NCBI RefSeq assembly: GCF_900162725.1
Contig: NZ_LT799418.1
Location: forward strand, 3,415,500 to 3,479,499
DNA: 64,000 bases
Reading direction: 5' to 3'
Source of the DNA: Parabacteroides sp. Marseille-P3160
Lineage (GTDB): Bacteria; Bacteroidota; Bacteroidia; Bacteroidales; Tannerellaceae
The notes under the pieces were generated by a model. It was not told where the DNA came from and did no database searches. It was given only the letters and a program-made list of their open reading frames with translations. Both the position numbers and the translations under genes were made by a program. The stretch's first letter is position 1. The number at the start of each line of letters is the position of its first letter. Positions 35,093 through 44,170 of this stretch are shown piece after piece.

Positions 35093-35980
35093 GTGGAATC
35101 GAAAGAGAAAGAAAAGATTAAGCGGATTGCTATGGCATGTTTTGAAGACGAGGTTGACCCCGAAATTGAATGGAAACGCCTTTTACAAAAAATAAACGTA
35201 AAGACGCAACCCTATTTATCCTACCGGAAAAGCCGGTTTATAACTTTTCTAAAGTATGGTGCCGCAATCGTGAGCGGGATACTTCTTTCTTTTCCTATAC
35301 GAGGGTTGATTAAAGGAGAAGAACCTGAACGGACATCCGTTCATTACAAATTACATACCGATAAAGGAGAAAAAAGTTCTATCGAACTACCGGATGGCAC
35401 AAGGATCAGGTTAAATTCTTATACCACGGTGGAATATAACCCTTCCTACGGAATTGATAACCGGACGGTCTACCTGAAAGGGGAAGCCTATTTTGACGTG
35501 GCGAAAGATAAAGACTTACCTTTTCTCGTAAAGGCCGACGGTGTAGAAATCAAGGCAGTGGGGACTTCTTTCAATGTTTCGGCTTATTCCGAAGATACAC
35601 AACTCGTGACGACCCTATATAGTGGGCAAGTAGTAGTTCGGTCGACATCAACACAAGAAGAGACCTTTTTGGAACCTAATCAAATAGCCGTCTATGACAA
35701 GAGACGAAGCTTAATAGAAAAAAGGTTTTGTAATGAATGTCTGAATACTCAATGGCATAAAGGAAGTCTGACTTTCGAAATGATGTCCTTACAGGATATA
35801 ACAAAGATACTGGAGCGAAACTATGATGTTATATTTTGCTATAAAAGCCATACGGCAAAGGATTTACGTTTTAGTGGAGGCTTTCGGGATCACGAAACTA
35901 TTCAGGAAATAATGAAAGTGATAAAGACAAATACGTCTATAAATTATCAGATAAAGAAAGATACTATTTTCATAAAATGA
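35093..35980 (+). CDS. FecR-family anti-sigma regulator of PUL3
   Basis: This 295-residue protein, with a shorter cytoplasmic part than the other two, has one transmembrane segment (FLKYGAAIVSGILLSFPI). The periplasmic FecR domain shows KGEKSSIELPDGTRIRLNSYTTV, VYLKGEAYFDVAKDKDLPFLVKA and IKAVGTSFNVSAY. The C-terminal STN-like part is MSLQDITKILERNYDVIFCY. The start is GTG at 35093; an ATG at 35132 would remove 13 residues. It is the anti-sigma/signal relay between the PUL3 SusC and its sigma factor. Confidence 0.92.
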   Translation: MESKEKEKIKRIAMACFEDEVDPEIEWKRLLQKINVKTQPYLSYRKSRFITFLKYGAAIVSGILLSFPIRGLIKGEEPERTSVHYKLHTDKGEKSSIELPDGTRIRLNSYTTVEYNPSYGIDNRTVYLKGEAYFDVAKDKDLPFLVKADGVEIKAVGTSFNVSAYSEDTQLVTTLYSGQVVVRSTSTQEETFLEPNQIAVYDKRRSLIEKRFCNECLNTQWHKGSLTFEMMSLQDITKILERNYDVIFCYKSHTAKDLRFSGGFRDHETIQEIMKVIKTNTSINYQIKKDTIFIK

Positions 35981-35999
35981 CAATATTAAAAAACAGAAC

Positions 36000-36080
36000 T
36001 GCCTATGATAAATGTATGAAGTATTACGAATGCCTCTCTATTTTTAACAGCTTTATATTGTAATCTTAAATTAGTAAATC
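36000..36080 (+). promoter_or_regulatory. PUL3 susC leader with TGCCTATG element
   Basis: TGCCTATG (36000-36007) lies 19 nt after the fecR stop. Its ATG opens a four-codon frame (ATG ATA AAT GTA TGA). Unlike the PUL1 and PUL2 leaders I see no strong hairpin between it and the susC start. Confidence 0.45.
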
Positions 36081-39000
36081 ATGAAAAATCATTGGAAAAA
36101 ACTCATTTTTGTCTGTTTGTATTTGACAGTTTTCCAGTTGCAGATTGTCTACGCTGCTGTCCAGATGATTTCCCTTAACATCAGTAAAGGACGTATTACT
36201 GAGGTATTCCGGGAGATAGAAAGACAGAGTACTTATCGTTTTTTTTATAACAGCGATCAAGTTGATCTGAATGATTTGGTCAATGTGAAGATATCCGAGA
36301 AGACCGTCGAAGAAGTCTTGGATAAACTTTTTGCCGGAACTTCAATCACTTACAAAATAGTGGGTGATCATATTGTATTAACCAATAAAACTGTCACTAA
36401 AAGCCATAGTTTACAGCAAAAAAAGCAGATTGTTGGAACGGTGGTAGACCAGCAAGGTGAACCTCTTGTCGGAGTAAATGTTTATGTCAAGGGGACTTCT
36501 CTTGGGACTATTACCGATGCAGACGGATCATATACAATAACCAATATCCCCGAAGATGCTGTACTTGTTTTTTCATATGTTGGGTATCTCACACAGGAGA
36601 TAAAGGTGGAAAATAAATCTTCGATTCCTGTGACTTTAAAAGAAGATATGCAGAAATTGGATGAGGTGGTCGTAGTAGGATACGGAACACAGAAAAAAGT
36701 TAACCTAACGGGGGCCGTGCAAAATGTCACGAGTAGGGATTTGACGAGACGCAGTTTATCGAATACTTCTACCGCCTTGCAGGGATTGGTGCCGGGCGTT
36801 TCTGTCGTACAATCATCCGGTCGACCGGGAGGCGACGGTTCTTCCATCACTATCCGTGGGACAGGTTCCATGAATTCATCAACTAGCCCGTTAATCTTAA
36901 TTGACGGTGTCGAAGGAGACATCAACAATATAGATCTGAATGCGATTGAATCTATTTCTATATTGAAAGATGCTGCTTCTGCTTCTATTTATGGATCACG
37001 TGCTTCCAATGGTGTTATTCTTGTAACCACAAAGCGGGCAAAAGAAGGAGGTGTGAAGGTCTCTTACAATGGATATGTCGGATTTAATACTCCGACATCT
37101 ATGCCTGACCCGGTAAATGCAATTGAATATATGGAGGCTGTAAATGTAGCCCGAGCAAATGCAGACATAGACCCTCAGTATTCAGCCGAAATTATTAATA
37201 TCTACAAAACACAAGGAGCAGATAACCTCAATTATTATGATACAAATTGGCGTAAAGAGGTAATAAAAGATATTTCCCTCGTTCATAATCATTCGGTGAG
37301 CTTAAGTGGAGGATCAGATGTATTTCGTATTTTTGCAAATGCCGGATATTATTACCAAGACGGTCAAATTTCTAATAACGATTATTCCCGTATGACCCTT
37401 CGTTTAAATACGGATGCACAAGTCACTAAATGGATGAAGGTTGGAGTCGATGTTAATATACGCCAATCTGAAGCTAAGCGTCCCAGCATGGAGGAACCAG
37501 AAGGAATTATTAGTAAGGCGCTGACATTTACCCCGGTTTTTTCCGGTCTGCATGATGATGGAACATGGGGGTTTGGACAAAATGGTGATAATCCAATTGC
37601 CGTATCAAAAGCGGGTGGCGTTCATACCGGTATAACCCCCGAATTGGGTATTAAAGGATTTGCGTTGATAAATCCTTTTGCCGGTTTCGAAACATTGGCG
37701 AGTTACAGTAGCCGGAAGGTAGAATATAAGTCTGATTATTTCATTAAACCTTATGATACCTATGAAAATGGAGTATTTAAAACTTCTTATCCTGCCACAG
37801 GGACCTATAAAAATGAATCATGGAGTCAGACGATAACCAATCAGTTTAACTTGCAAGCATCTTATGAAAAAACATTATCCCGGCACTATTTTAAGGTATT
37901 GGGAGGTATGCAAACAGAAGAACGAAAAATCCGCAGTTTTGGAGCAAGTCGTAAGGGATATGAATTTGAGGGTTTTGAGGAGCTAAACCATGGTGATATA
38001 TCAACAGCAACAAACTCCGGAGGAAGTTCGGAATGGGCTATGTTATCTTATTTTGCTCGTATGAACTATACATTTGCAGATAAATATCTTTTGGAATTGA
38101 ATGGAAGATGGGATGCTTCTTCACGTTTTATGGAAGGTCATCGTTGGGGCTTTTTCCCTTCCGTATCTGCAGGATGGAGAATTTCGGAAGAATCCCTTTT
38201 TGAGCCAATAAAGACTGCTGTAAATGATTTGAAACTAAGGGCATCCTACGGAACATTAGGAAATCAAGATATTGTGATCAATGGTAATGCAATTTATTTT
38301 CCGTATGCTGCCTCTATTAGTTCAGGATATGGATATTGGTTTGATAAGATTTTAGGTACGGGTGTTGCCCAAACACAGGTCGCGAACGAAAAAATTTCAT
38401 GGGAAAAATCTACGCAGTTAAACATAGGAGTTGACGGAAGCATACTTAATTCCCGATTAAGTTTTAATTTCGATTATTATGTTCGTAATATAAACAATAT
38501 GTTACAGCAATTTCCAATCCCTATGTTTGTGGGCTTATCGTCTCCATGGGAAAATGCCGGATCTATGAGGAATAATGGTTGGGATCTGTCTGTTACATGG
38601 AGAGATCGTACAGGCGATGTATCTTATTATATTACAGGTAACCTGTCGGATGTAAAAAATAAGGTTACTAATCTGTATGGAAATGAATATATTGGCACAC
38701 AGATTACAAAAGAAGGTTTGCCGCTTAATTCATGGTATGGCTATGTTTCGGATGGATATTTTCAAAATCAACAAGAGATTGATGACTCACCGGTTTATGG
38801 AGGGAATAAAGATAATGTAAAACCAGGTTATATAAGATATAAAGACATAAGTGGACCGGATGGAGTACCCGACGGTTCGATAACCGATGATGACCGTCAG
38901 GTAATAGGGAATCCTTATCCACGTTATGAGTTCAGTTTAAATATGGGAGCCGAATGGAAAGGGTTTGATTTCTCCATTTTCTTGCAGGGAGTAGGTAAAA

Positions 39001-39398
39001 AAGATATTTTATATACAGGATCAGGGGCTCGTCCTTTCTATGTAGGGCGTACTATTTTCAAAAATCAATTGGATACGTGGACTCCGGATAATAGAGATGC
39101 AGAGTTTCCGCTTCTCTTAATTGATGGTTCGGGGAATAATCCGAATAATATAGTTTCTGACTTTTGGATAAAAAGTGGTGCTTATATGCGTTTGAAGAAT
39201 GTCGTTTTAGGCTATAGTTTACCTAAAAGCTCCTTAAACAAATTGAAAATAGAGAATTTGCGTTTTTATGTCAGTGGGCAAAATCTATTTACGCTATGTA
39301 GTGCGTATAAAGGATATGATCCTGAAAATTATGTAAACAATGGGAATTTTTACCCTGTAATGCAGACTTTTACTTTTGGTGTGGATCTTCGTTTCTAA
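36081..39398 (+). CDS. SusC-like TonB-dependent receptor of PUL3, with STN domain
   Basis: This is a 1105-residue receptor. The signal sequence (LIFVCLYLTVFQLQIVYA) is followed by the STN domain (ISLNISKGRITEVFREIERQSTYRFFY). A carboxypeptidase-regulatory-like module follows (IVGTVVDQQGEPLVGVNVYVKG). The TonB box is DEVVVVGYGTQKK (about residue 193), the plug contains SILKDAASASIYGSRASNGV, and a beta-barrel ends FTFGVDLRF. It imports the PUL3 ligand across the outer membrane, energised by TonB. SusD begins 5 nt downstream, so the two are translationally close. Confidence 0.95.
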   Translation: MKNHWKKLIFVCLYLTVFQLQIVYAAVQMISLNISKGRITEVFREIERQSTYRFFYNSDQVDLNDLVNVKISEKTVEEVLDKLFAGTSITYKIVGDHIVLTNKTVTKSHSLQQKKQIVGTVVDQQGEPLVGVNVYVKGTSLGTITDADGSYTITNIPEDAVLVFSYVGYLTQEIKVENKSSIPVTLKEDMQKLDEVVVVGYGTQKKVNLTGAVQNVTSRDLTRRSLSNTSTALQGLVPGVSVVQSSGRPGGDGSSITIRGTGSMNSSTSPLILIDGVEGDINNIDLNAIESISILKDAASASIYGSRASNGVILVTTKRAKEGGVKVSYNGYVGFNTPTSMPDPVNAIEYMEAVNVARANADIDPQYSAEIINIYKTQGADNLNYYDTNWRKEVIKDISLVHNHSVSLSGGSDVFRIFANAGYYYQDGQISNNDYSRMTLRLNTDAQVTKWMKVGVDVNIRQSEAKRPSMEEPEGIISKALTFTPVFSGLHDDGTWGFGQNGDNPIAVSKAGGVHTGITPELGIKGFALINPFAGFETLASYSSRKVEYKSDYFIKPYDTYENGVFKTSYPATGTYKNESWSQTITNQFNLQASYEKTLSRHYFKVLGGMQTEERKIRSFGASRKGYEFEGFEELNHGDISTATNSGGSSEWAMLSYFARMNYTFADKYLLELNGRWDASSRFMEGHRWGFFPSVSAGWRISEESLFEPIKTAVNDLKLRASYGTLGNQDIVINGNAIYFPYAASISSGYGYWFDKILGTGVAQTQVANEKISWEKSTQLNIGVDGSILNSRLSFNFDYYVRNINNMLQQFPIPMFVGLSSPWENAGSMRNNGWDLSVTWRDRTGDVSYYITGNLSDVKNKVTNLYGNEYIGTQITKEGLPLNSWYGYVSDGYFQNQQEIDDSPVYGGNKDNVKPGYIRYKDISGPDGVPDGSITDDDRQVIGNPYPRYEFSLNMGAEWKGFDFSIFLQGVGKKDILYTGSGARPFYVGRTIFKNQLDTWTPDNRDAEFPLLLIDGSGNNPNNIVSDFWIKSGAYMRLKNVVLGYSLPKSSLNKLKIENLRFYVSGQNLFTLCSAYKGYDPENYVNNGNFYPVMQTFTFGVDLRF

Positions 39399-39403
39399 AA
39401 AAT

Positions 39404-41173
39404 ATGGATATGAAAAAGTTTTTATATAATATAGCCCTATGGATAACCTTAGGATTAATCTTAGTGTCTTGTTCTGATTTTCTGGATAGAGAACCTTCTG
39501 ATTACTCTTCTTCAGGTTTTTACAAATCAGAAGCAGCTATTGAAAACGGAACTTCAGGTGTATATAACTATTTATACATGAGTCTTGCTTATATGGTTCC
39601 GTTTAATGTCTATCTGGACCATTATACGGGATTAGCCATGGAACGGGCCGAGAATACAACTATCGGTGCAGGAGGTGCTTTAAATCCTGATAACTCGAGC
39701 GTTCAATCATTTTGGAGTATGCTATATGTTTTAGTAGCCAGGGCGAATTCTGTAATATATGGATCAAGTGAATATGTCGATGGCATAGGAGGTAAGGCAC
39801 TCCAATATATTGCGGAGGTACGGGTATTAAGAGCCTTTGCTTATTATAACCTGATTGCAACTTACGGTGATGTTCCATTCTTTATTTCTCCTATCACTGT
39901 CGATCAATATAAAGATCCTAAAACCTCAAAAGTGGATATTCTTGATTTTATACTAAGTGATTTGGAAGAAGCTGCAACAAATTTGCCTTGGACGGCCACA
40001 GAAAGAGGACGTGTCGATAAGGCAGTTGCATATGGATTAAAAGCACGTGCAGCCTTATTAGCGGGAAGTTTGGATTACGGAGGTAAAGGAAGTGAATATT
40101 TCCGTATTTCATCAGAGGCTGCGAAACAAGTAATCGGACAAAGAGGATTAGCTCAGTCATTTGATGATTTGTTTAACATTACAGGCCAGGCGAAAGCAGA
40201 TGTCCGTAATGAGATGTTGTTTGAATTAATGTATTCAAATCAAGGTTCACGACAAATTCATATGATTGCATTCGGACAAGTTTCCAGAAACACAGGACAA
40301 ACAGGGAGACATCCGGCTATGCTGTTAGCCGATGCCTATGAATGTATTGATGGAAAACGAATAGATGAATCCTCTCTTTATGATCCGAAACATCCTCAAA
40401 GGAACAGGGATCCGCGTTTCCATTCAACGCTGTGGATGCATGGCGATACGGTCTCTGTAAACAATGGATCTATTGTACGGCAGGTTTTGAATGCATATGA
40501 TAACGAGACTCAGTTTTATGATTTCTCTTCAGGACAGTGGGTCTTAAAAAACAATGCAGATATTAATAGTGCCGCAGCTTGGGCCAGCTTTTGTAATGCT
40601 GGTTCAGGATATATTTGGGCTAAATTCAGCAATGAAATTGCTGAAAATATAAGTGCTCAAACGTGTAATGTCCCTATAATGCGTTATGCAGAAGTGCTAT
40701 TGACTTATGCAGAAGCAAAAATAGAACTGAATGAATTGGACAATTCCGTTTATGATGCAATCAATCAAGTGCGTAATCGTTCCGGTATGCCCAATGTTTC
40801 AGACGACAGAATTGGGAATCAAGTAAAAATGCGCCAGCTAGTTCGTAATGAACGTAAAGTTGAATTTGCACTTGAAGGGCTTCACCAAGTGGATATGAGA
40901 AGGTGGGATATCGGTGATTTGGAAAATGGACAACCGAGCTACGGGCTTCCTTTATCTGATATTCGTTATGAAGGCATGACTTCCAGTAATATACCTAATT
41001 TCAAAAAGTCGGAACGTCATGATTTGAATAATATAGCTACATATGATGCATACAAAGATAAATTAAAGGTTCGTGATAGAAATCGTTTCTGGGATAAGAA
41101 GTTTAATTTATGGCCTATCCCACAATTAGAAATAGATCGTAATCCAAATATTACCCAGAATGAAGGGTATTAA
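39404..41173 (+). CDS. SusD/RagB-family surface lipoprotein of PUL3
   Basis: This 589-residue lipoprotein has the lipobox LILVSC then SDFLDREPSDY, the standard SusD N terminus. Conserved TPR regions are YIAEVRVLRAFAYYNLIATYGDVPFF and PIMRYAEVLLTYAEAKIELNE. NERKVEFALEGLHQVDMRRW and the final FNLWPIPQLEIDRNPNITQNEGY close the fold. It binds the ligand at the mouth of the SusC channel. Two ATGs two codons apart (39404, 39410) are both possible starts. A terminator follows after 37 nt, so the downstream FAD oxidoreductase may be expressed separately or by read-through. Confidence 0.95.
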   Translation: MDMKKFLYNIALWITLGLILVSCSDFLDREPSDYSSSGFYKSEAAIENGTSGVYNYLYMSLAYMVPFNVYLDHYTGLAMERAENTTIGAGGALNPDNSSVQSFWSMLYVLVARANSVIYGSSEYVDGIGGKALQYIAEVRVLRAFAYYNLIATYGDVPFFISPITVDQYKDPKTSKVDILDFILSDLEEAATNLPWTATERGRVDKAVAYGLKARAALLAGSLDYGGKGSEYFRISSEAAKQVIGQRGLAQSFDDLFNITGQAKADVRNEMLFELMYSNQGSRQIHMIAFGQVSRNTGQTGRHPAMLLADAYECIDGKRIDESSLYDPKHPQRNRDPRFHSTLWMHGDTVSVNNGSIVRQVLNAYDNETQFYDFSSGQWVLKNNADINSAAAWASFCNAGSGYIWAKFSNEIAENISAQTCNVPIMRYAEVLLTYAEAKIELNELDNSVYDAINQVRNRSGMPNVSDDRIGNQVKMRQLVRNERKVEFALEGLHQVDMRRWDIGDLENGQPSYGLPLSDIRYEGMTSSNIPNFKKSERHDLNNIATYDAYKDKLKVRDRNRFWDKKFNLWPIPQLEIDRNPNITQNEGY

Positions 41174-41210
41174 AAGTATTAATGAATCGATGTAAGATCG
41201 GAAAAATGAT

Positions 41211-41255
41211 CTGAACCGATAGAGGGACATAACCTTTTCGGTTCAGTTGTTTTTC
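41211..41255 (+). terminator. Rho-independent terminator after PUL3 susD
   Basis: CTGAACCGA (41211-41219) pairs perfectly with TCGGTTCAG (41238-41246), followed by TTGTTTTT. The stem sequence resembles the PUL2 leader hairpin (GAACCGGAA/TTCCGGTTC). Confidence 0.82.
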
Positions 41256-41302
41256 CTTATAAACTATTTAGATCTATAAAAAAGTACATAAATAGACAAA
41301 TT

Positions 41303-43003
41303 ATGATAACACGTAGAGATTTTTTTAAAGTTACCGCGGCCGGAGGATGTTTGTCTACTCTTCCCCTATTTCTGACCTCTGGAAGTTCCTTTTCGGCTGT
41401 ACAGAAGACAAAAAAAGGGAAGGAATTATCTGCCGATGTAGTTATTACTGGTGGAGGATTAGGTGGGTGTGCAGCGGCTTTGGCCGCTTTGCGAAACGGA
41501 TTAACCGTTGTACTTACTGAAGAAACCGATTGGATCGGAGGACAAATAACCCAACAGGGTGTTCCTCCAGACGAACATCAATGGATCGAGACACACGGTG
41601 CGACACAACTTTACCGGGATTTCCGGACCGCTGTACGCAATTATTATATTCGTAACTATCCGTTGACAGAGGAAGCTCGTAACCGGAAGTATTTGAATCC
41701 CGGCGACGGTTGGGTCTCTCGTTTGTGTCATGAGCCCCGGGTGGCTTTGGCTGTTCTGTACGAAATGCTGAATCCTTATATTAGTTCGGGGAAACTGACG
41801 CTTCTATTAGAACATAAAGCTATTGCTGCCGACGTAGAGGGTGATAAGGTTCGGGCATTAAAAGTAATCGATACCCGCTGTAAAAATGAAGTGGTATTAA
41901 CAGCTCCATATTTCATAGACGCTACCGAACTGGGCGATTTGTTACCTCTGGCAAAGGTTGAATATCAAACGGGAACAGAATCCAAATCGGAAACAAAGGA
42001 AATGCATGCACCTGAAAAAGCGGATCCTCAAAATCAGCAAGCATTTACTGTCTGTTTTGCGCTGGATTATGAGAAAGGAGTCGATCACATTATTGATAAA
42101 CCGGAGAAGTATGATTTCTGGCGTCATTATATTCCTGCGCTAACTCCTGCTTGGCCAGGGCCTTTGCTGAGCCTTACCTATGGGCAAGCGTCAACATTGA
42201 TTCCTCAATCGTTAGGTTTTCATCCCGAAGGCATACCGACCGGAGATATACTTAATCTGTGGAATTACCGCCGAATAATCCATAAAGGTAACTTTAACCC
42301 GGATAGTTACCATAGTGATATCTCAATTATCAACTGGCCCCAAAATGATTATATGTTGGGAAATCTGGATCAATCCGAGAAGGAATTTAAGCATCATGTA
42401 GCACAGGCAAAACAGTTGAATTTATCTCTTTTATATTGGTTGCAAACCGAAGTACCTCGTCCTGATGGTGGTCAAGGGTGGCCAGGGTTACGTCTGCGCG
42501 GTGACGTCATGGGAACCGAAGATGGTATGGCTAAATATCCTTATGTTCGCGAATCACGCAGGATAAAGGCTCTTTTTACAATCTTAGAGGAGCATATAGG
42601 TAAAGAGAATCGGTTGGAAGTTTCTGGTAAAAATAATGCGGCTGATTTTTATGATAGCGTAGGGATTGGTTATTATCGTATTGATTTACACCCAAGTAGT
42701 AGAGGAAATAACTATATTGATATTGATTCATTACCATTCCAAGTTCCTTTGGGAGCCCTGATTCCACAGCGTATAGAAAATCTACTGCCTGCCAATAAGA
42801 ATATAGGAACGACACATCTTACGAATGGTTGCTACCGTGTGCATCCGGTTGAATGGGGAATCGGAGAAGCTGTCGGTTTATTAGTGCATTATGCTATGCT
42901 AAAGAAAACATTGCCACGCGCTGTCCGGGAGAAAAAAGATCTATTGGCCGATTTTCAACAAAAGATACGTAATCAGGGTATAGAAACGGATTGGCATCTA
43001 TGA
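41303..43003 (+). CDS. Exported FAD-dependent oxidoreductase (FAD_oxidored type)
   Basis: This 566-residue flavoprotein has a twin-arginine-like signal (TRRDFFKVTAAGGCLSTLPLF). The FAD-binding Rossmann motif is ADVVITGGGLGGCAAALAALRNGLTVVLTEE (about 44-74), followed by DWIGGQITQQGVPPDEHQW, the PF12831 signature. YFIDATELGDLLPLAKVEY and the C-terminal NIGTTHLTNGCYRVHPVEWGIGEA close the FAD site. Relatives are common in PULs and are annotated only as FAD-dependent oxidoreductases. It is last in PUL3 and is predicted to act outside the cytoplasm, possibly oxidising a released sugar; the substrate and electron acceptor are unknown. Confidence 0.82.
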   Translation: MITRRDFFKVTAAGGCLSTLPLFLTSGSSFSAVQKTKKGKELSADVVITGGGLGGCAAALAALRNGLTVVLTEETDWIGGQITQQGVPPDEHQWIETHGATQLYRDFRTAVRNYYIRNYPLTEEARNRKYLNPGDGWVSRLCHEPRVALAVLYEMLNPYISSGKLTLLLEHKAIAADVEGDKVRALKVIDTRCKNEVVLTAPYFIDATELGDLLPLAKVEYQTGTESKSETKEMHAPEKADPQNQQAFTVCFALDYEKGVDHIIDKPEKYDFWRHYIPALTPAWPGPLLSLTYGQASTLIPQSLGFHPEGIPTGDILNLWNYRRIIHKGNFNPDSYHSDISIINWPQNDYMLGNLDQSEKEFKHHVAQAKQLNLSLLYWLQTEVPRPDGGQGWPGLRLRGDVMGTEDGMAKYPYVRESRRIKALFTILEEHIGKENRLEVSGKNNAADFYDSVGIGYYRIDLHPSSRGNNYIDIDSLPFQVPLGALIPQRIENLLPANKNIGTTHLTNGCYRVHPVEWGIGEAVGLLVHYAMLKKTLPRAVREKKDLLADFQQKIRNQGIETDWHL

Positions 43004-43122
43004 TTTACATAGTATAGGAAGACTTCTAGTCACTATCTTCTTAGGGTAAAGTTAGATCAATCAAAAAGATTAAAATTCCACAAAAAAGAATATTCATTTG
43101 CAAATTAACCGAATATTAGGTA

Positions 43123-43218
43123 GTATTGCATCAGTTTATCAGTTTATCATCCAGACTTGCAAACCGTAGATATGACGAAATCGGGAAGCAAGTAAAGGTA
43201 TTGGCAGGCATTGAATAA
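43123..43218 (+). pseudogene. Possible decayed coding remnant in the 43004-43239 spacer
   Basis: One open frame in this 236-bp spacer reads SSRLANRRYDEIGKQVKVLAGIE then stop, a coherent charged helix-like stretch preceded by an in-frame stop. It looks like the tail of a lost gene, but I cannot name a family, and 31 codons can be open by chance. The spacer otherwise shows a weak GAAGA/TCTTC hairpin near 43020-43040 and no riboswitch that I recognise. Confidence 0.2.
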
Positions 43219-43239
43219 TAATCATTTCATTTATATACT

Positions 43240-43749
43240 ATGGAGACAATAGCGAAACTTTATTCTTTGACTTATAAGGAGGTTAAAACTTACCTGTTTG
43301 CACTTCTTTTTGTCGCAGGAAATATTATCCTTCCCCAATTATGTCACCTGATTCCAGGCGGAGGTTTGATGTGGTTGCCTATTTATTTCTTTACCCTGAT
43401 TGCTGCCTATAAATACGGATTGGGAGTCGGGTTGCTTACGGCGGTCTTATCGCCTGTCATAAACAGCCTTCTGTTTGGAATGCCGCCCACAGCTATACTA
43501 CCGGCCATATTAGTAAAATCCGTCCTCTTGGCCGGAGCCGCGGCCTATGCTGCCTATCGCTTTCAGAAAGTATCCGTCTGGGCAATTGCAGGTGCCGTTC
43601 TTACTTATCAACTGGCAGGAACCCTGATCGAATGGGCGATAGTAAAAGACTGGATGATAGCCATACAAGATTTCCGCATAGGAATACCCGGTATGCTTGT
43701 ACAAATCGGCGGCGGTTATCTTGTCTTGAAACTCATCTCTAAATTATAA
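43240..43749 (+). CDS. ECF transporter S component (substrate-binding membrane subunit)
   Basis: This 169-residue, very hydrophobic protein has about five or six transmembrane segments and the right length for an energy-coupling-factor S subunit. FVAGNIILPQLCHLIPGGGLMWLPIYFFTLIAAYKYGLGVGLLTAVLSPVINSLLFG is the characteristic loop-1/TM region. S components bind a vitamin or similar small molecule and dock on a shared EcfAAT module, which is not in this window. It is the first gene of a five-gene operon with 11-12-nt gaps. The substrate is not known; the adjoining phosphoribosyltransferase hints at a nucleobase-like compound. Confidence 0.78.
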   Translation: METIAKLYSLTYKEVKTYLFALLFVAGNIILPQLCHLIPGGGLMWLPIYFFTLIAAYKYGLGVGLLTAVLSPVINSLLFGMPPTAILPAILVKSVLLAGAAAYAAYRFQKVSVWAIAGAVLTYQLAGTLIEWAIVKDWMIAIQDFRIGIPGMLVQIGGGYLVLKLISKL

Positions 43750-43760
43750 TCGGGAAAACG

Positions 43761-44159
43761 ATGGTTGGAAAGACATGGGAGGAGGTATCGGAACGTTTCC
43801 TTCAACAGACATTTGCGGAAAGGTTCGATCTGATTGTCGCCATTGCCAACGGAGGGATCATCCCTGCCGCACTGTTGAACCAACGGTTGAATGTAGACAT
43901 CCGGTTATTGAAAATCAACTTGCGGGATAGCGAGCAACGCCCCAAATACGAACACCCCCAGCTGGTGGCTCCGGTAGATTTTGAATTCAGAGGGAAAACG
44001 ATTCTGCTGGTCGATGACCGGGTAAAGACAGGCGCTTCCCTTGCCTTCGCCTGTAAATTGCTTGAAGGAGCCAAACGGATAAAAACTTTTGCCGTAAACG
44101 GGAAAGCGGACTATTCACTATATGACGAAGCTTGCTTTCCCTTTCCCTGGATCTTATAA
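43761..44159 (+). CDS. Phosphoribosyltransferase-family protein
   Basis: This 132-residue protein is short for a type I phosphoribosyltransferase (usually 170-200). The PRPP-binding loop is TILLVDDRVKTGASLAFA (about 78-95), and the N-terminal DLIVAIANGGIIPAALL is the family's pyrophosphate-loop region. Such enzymes transfer a ribose-5-phosphate from PRPP to a base. Placed between an ECF S subunit and a TonB-dependent receptor, it may trap an imported base as a nucleotide. That role is inference. The gaps on both sides are 11 nt. Confidence 0.75.
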   Translation: MVGKTWEEVSERFLQQTFAERFDLIVAIANGGIIPAALLNQRLNVDIRLLKINLRDSEQRPKYEHPQLVAPVDFEFRGKTILLVDDRVKTGASLAFACKLLEGAKRIKTFAVNGKADYSLYDEACFPFPWIL

Positions 44160-44170
44160 TAAAGAAATTA

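Noticed and set aside
43004-43239. Riboswitch upstream of the ECF transporter operon
   Set aside because: I looked for cobalamin, TPP, FMN and preQ1 signatures and found none. Only a weak hairpin and a possible coding remnant are visible.
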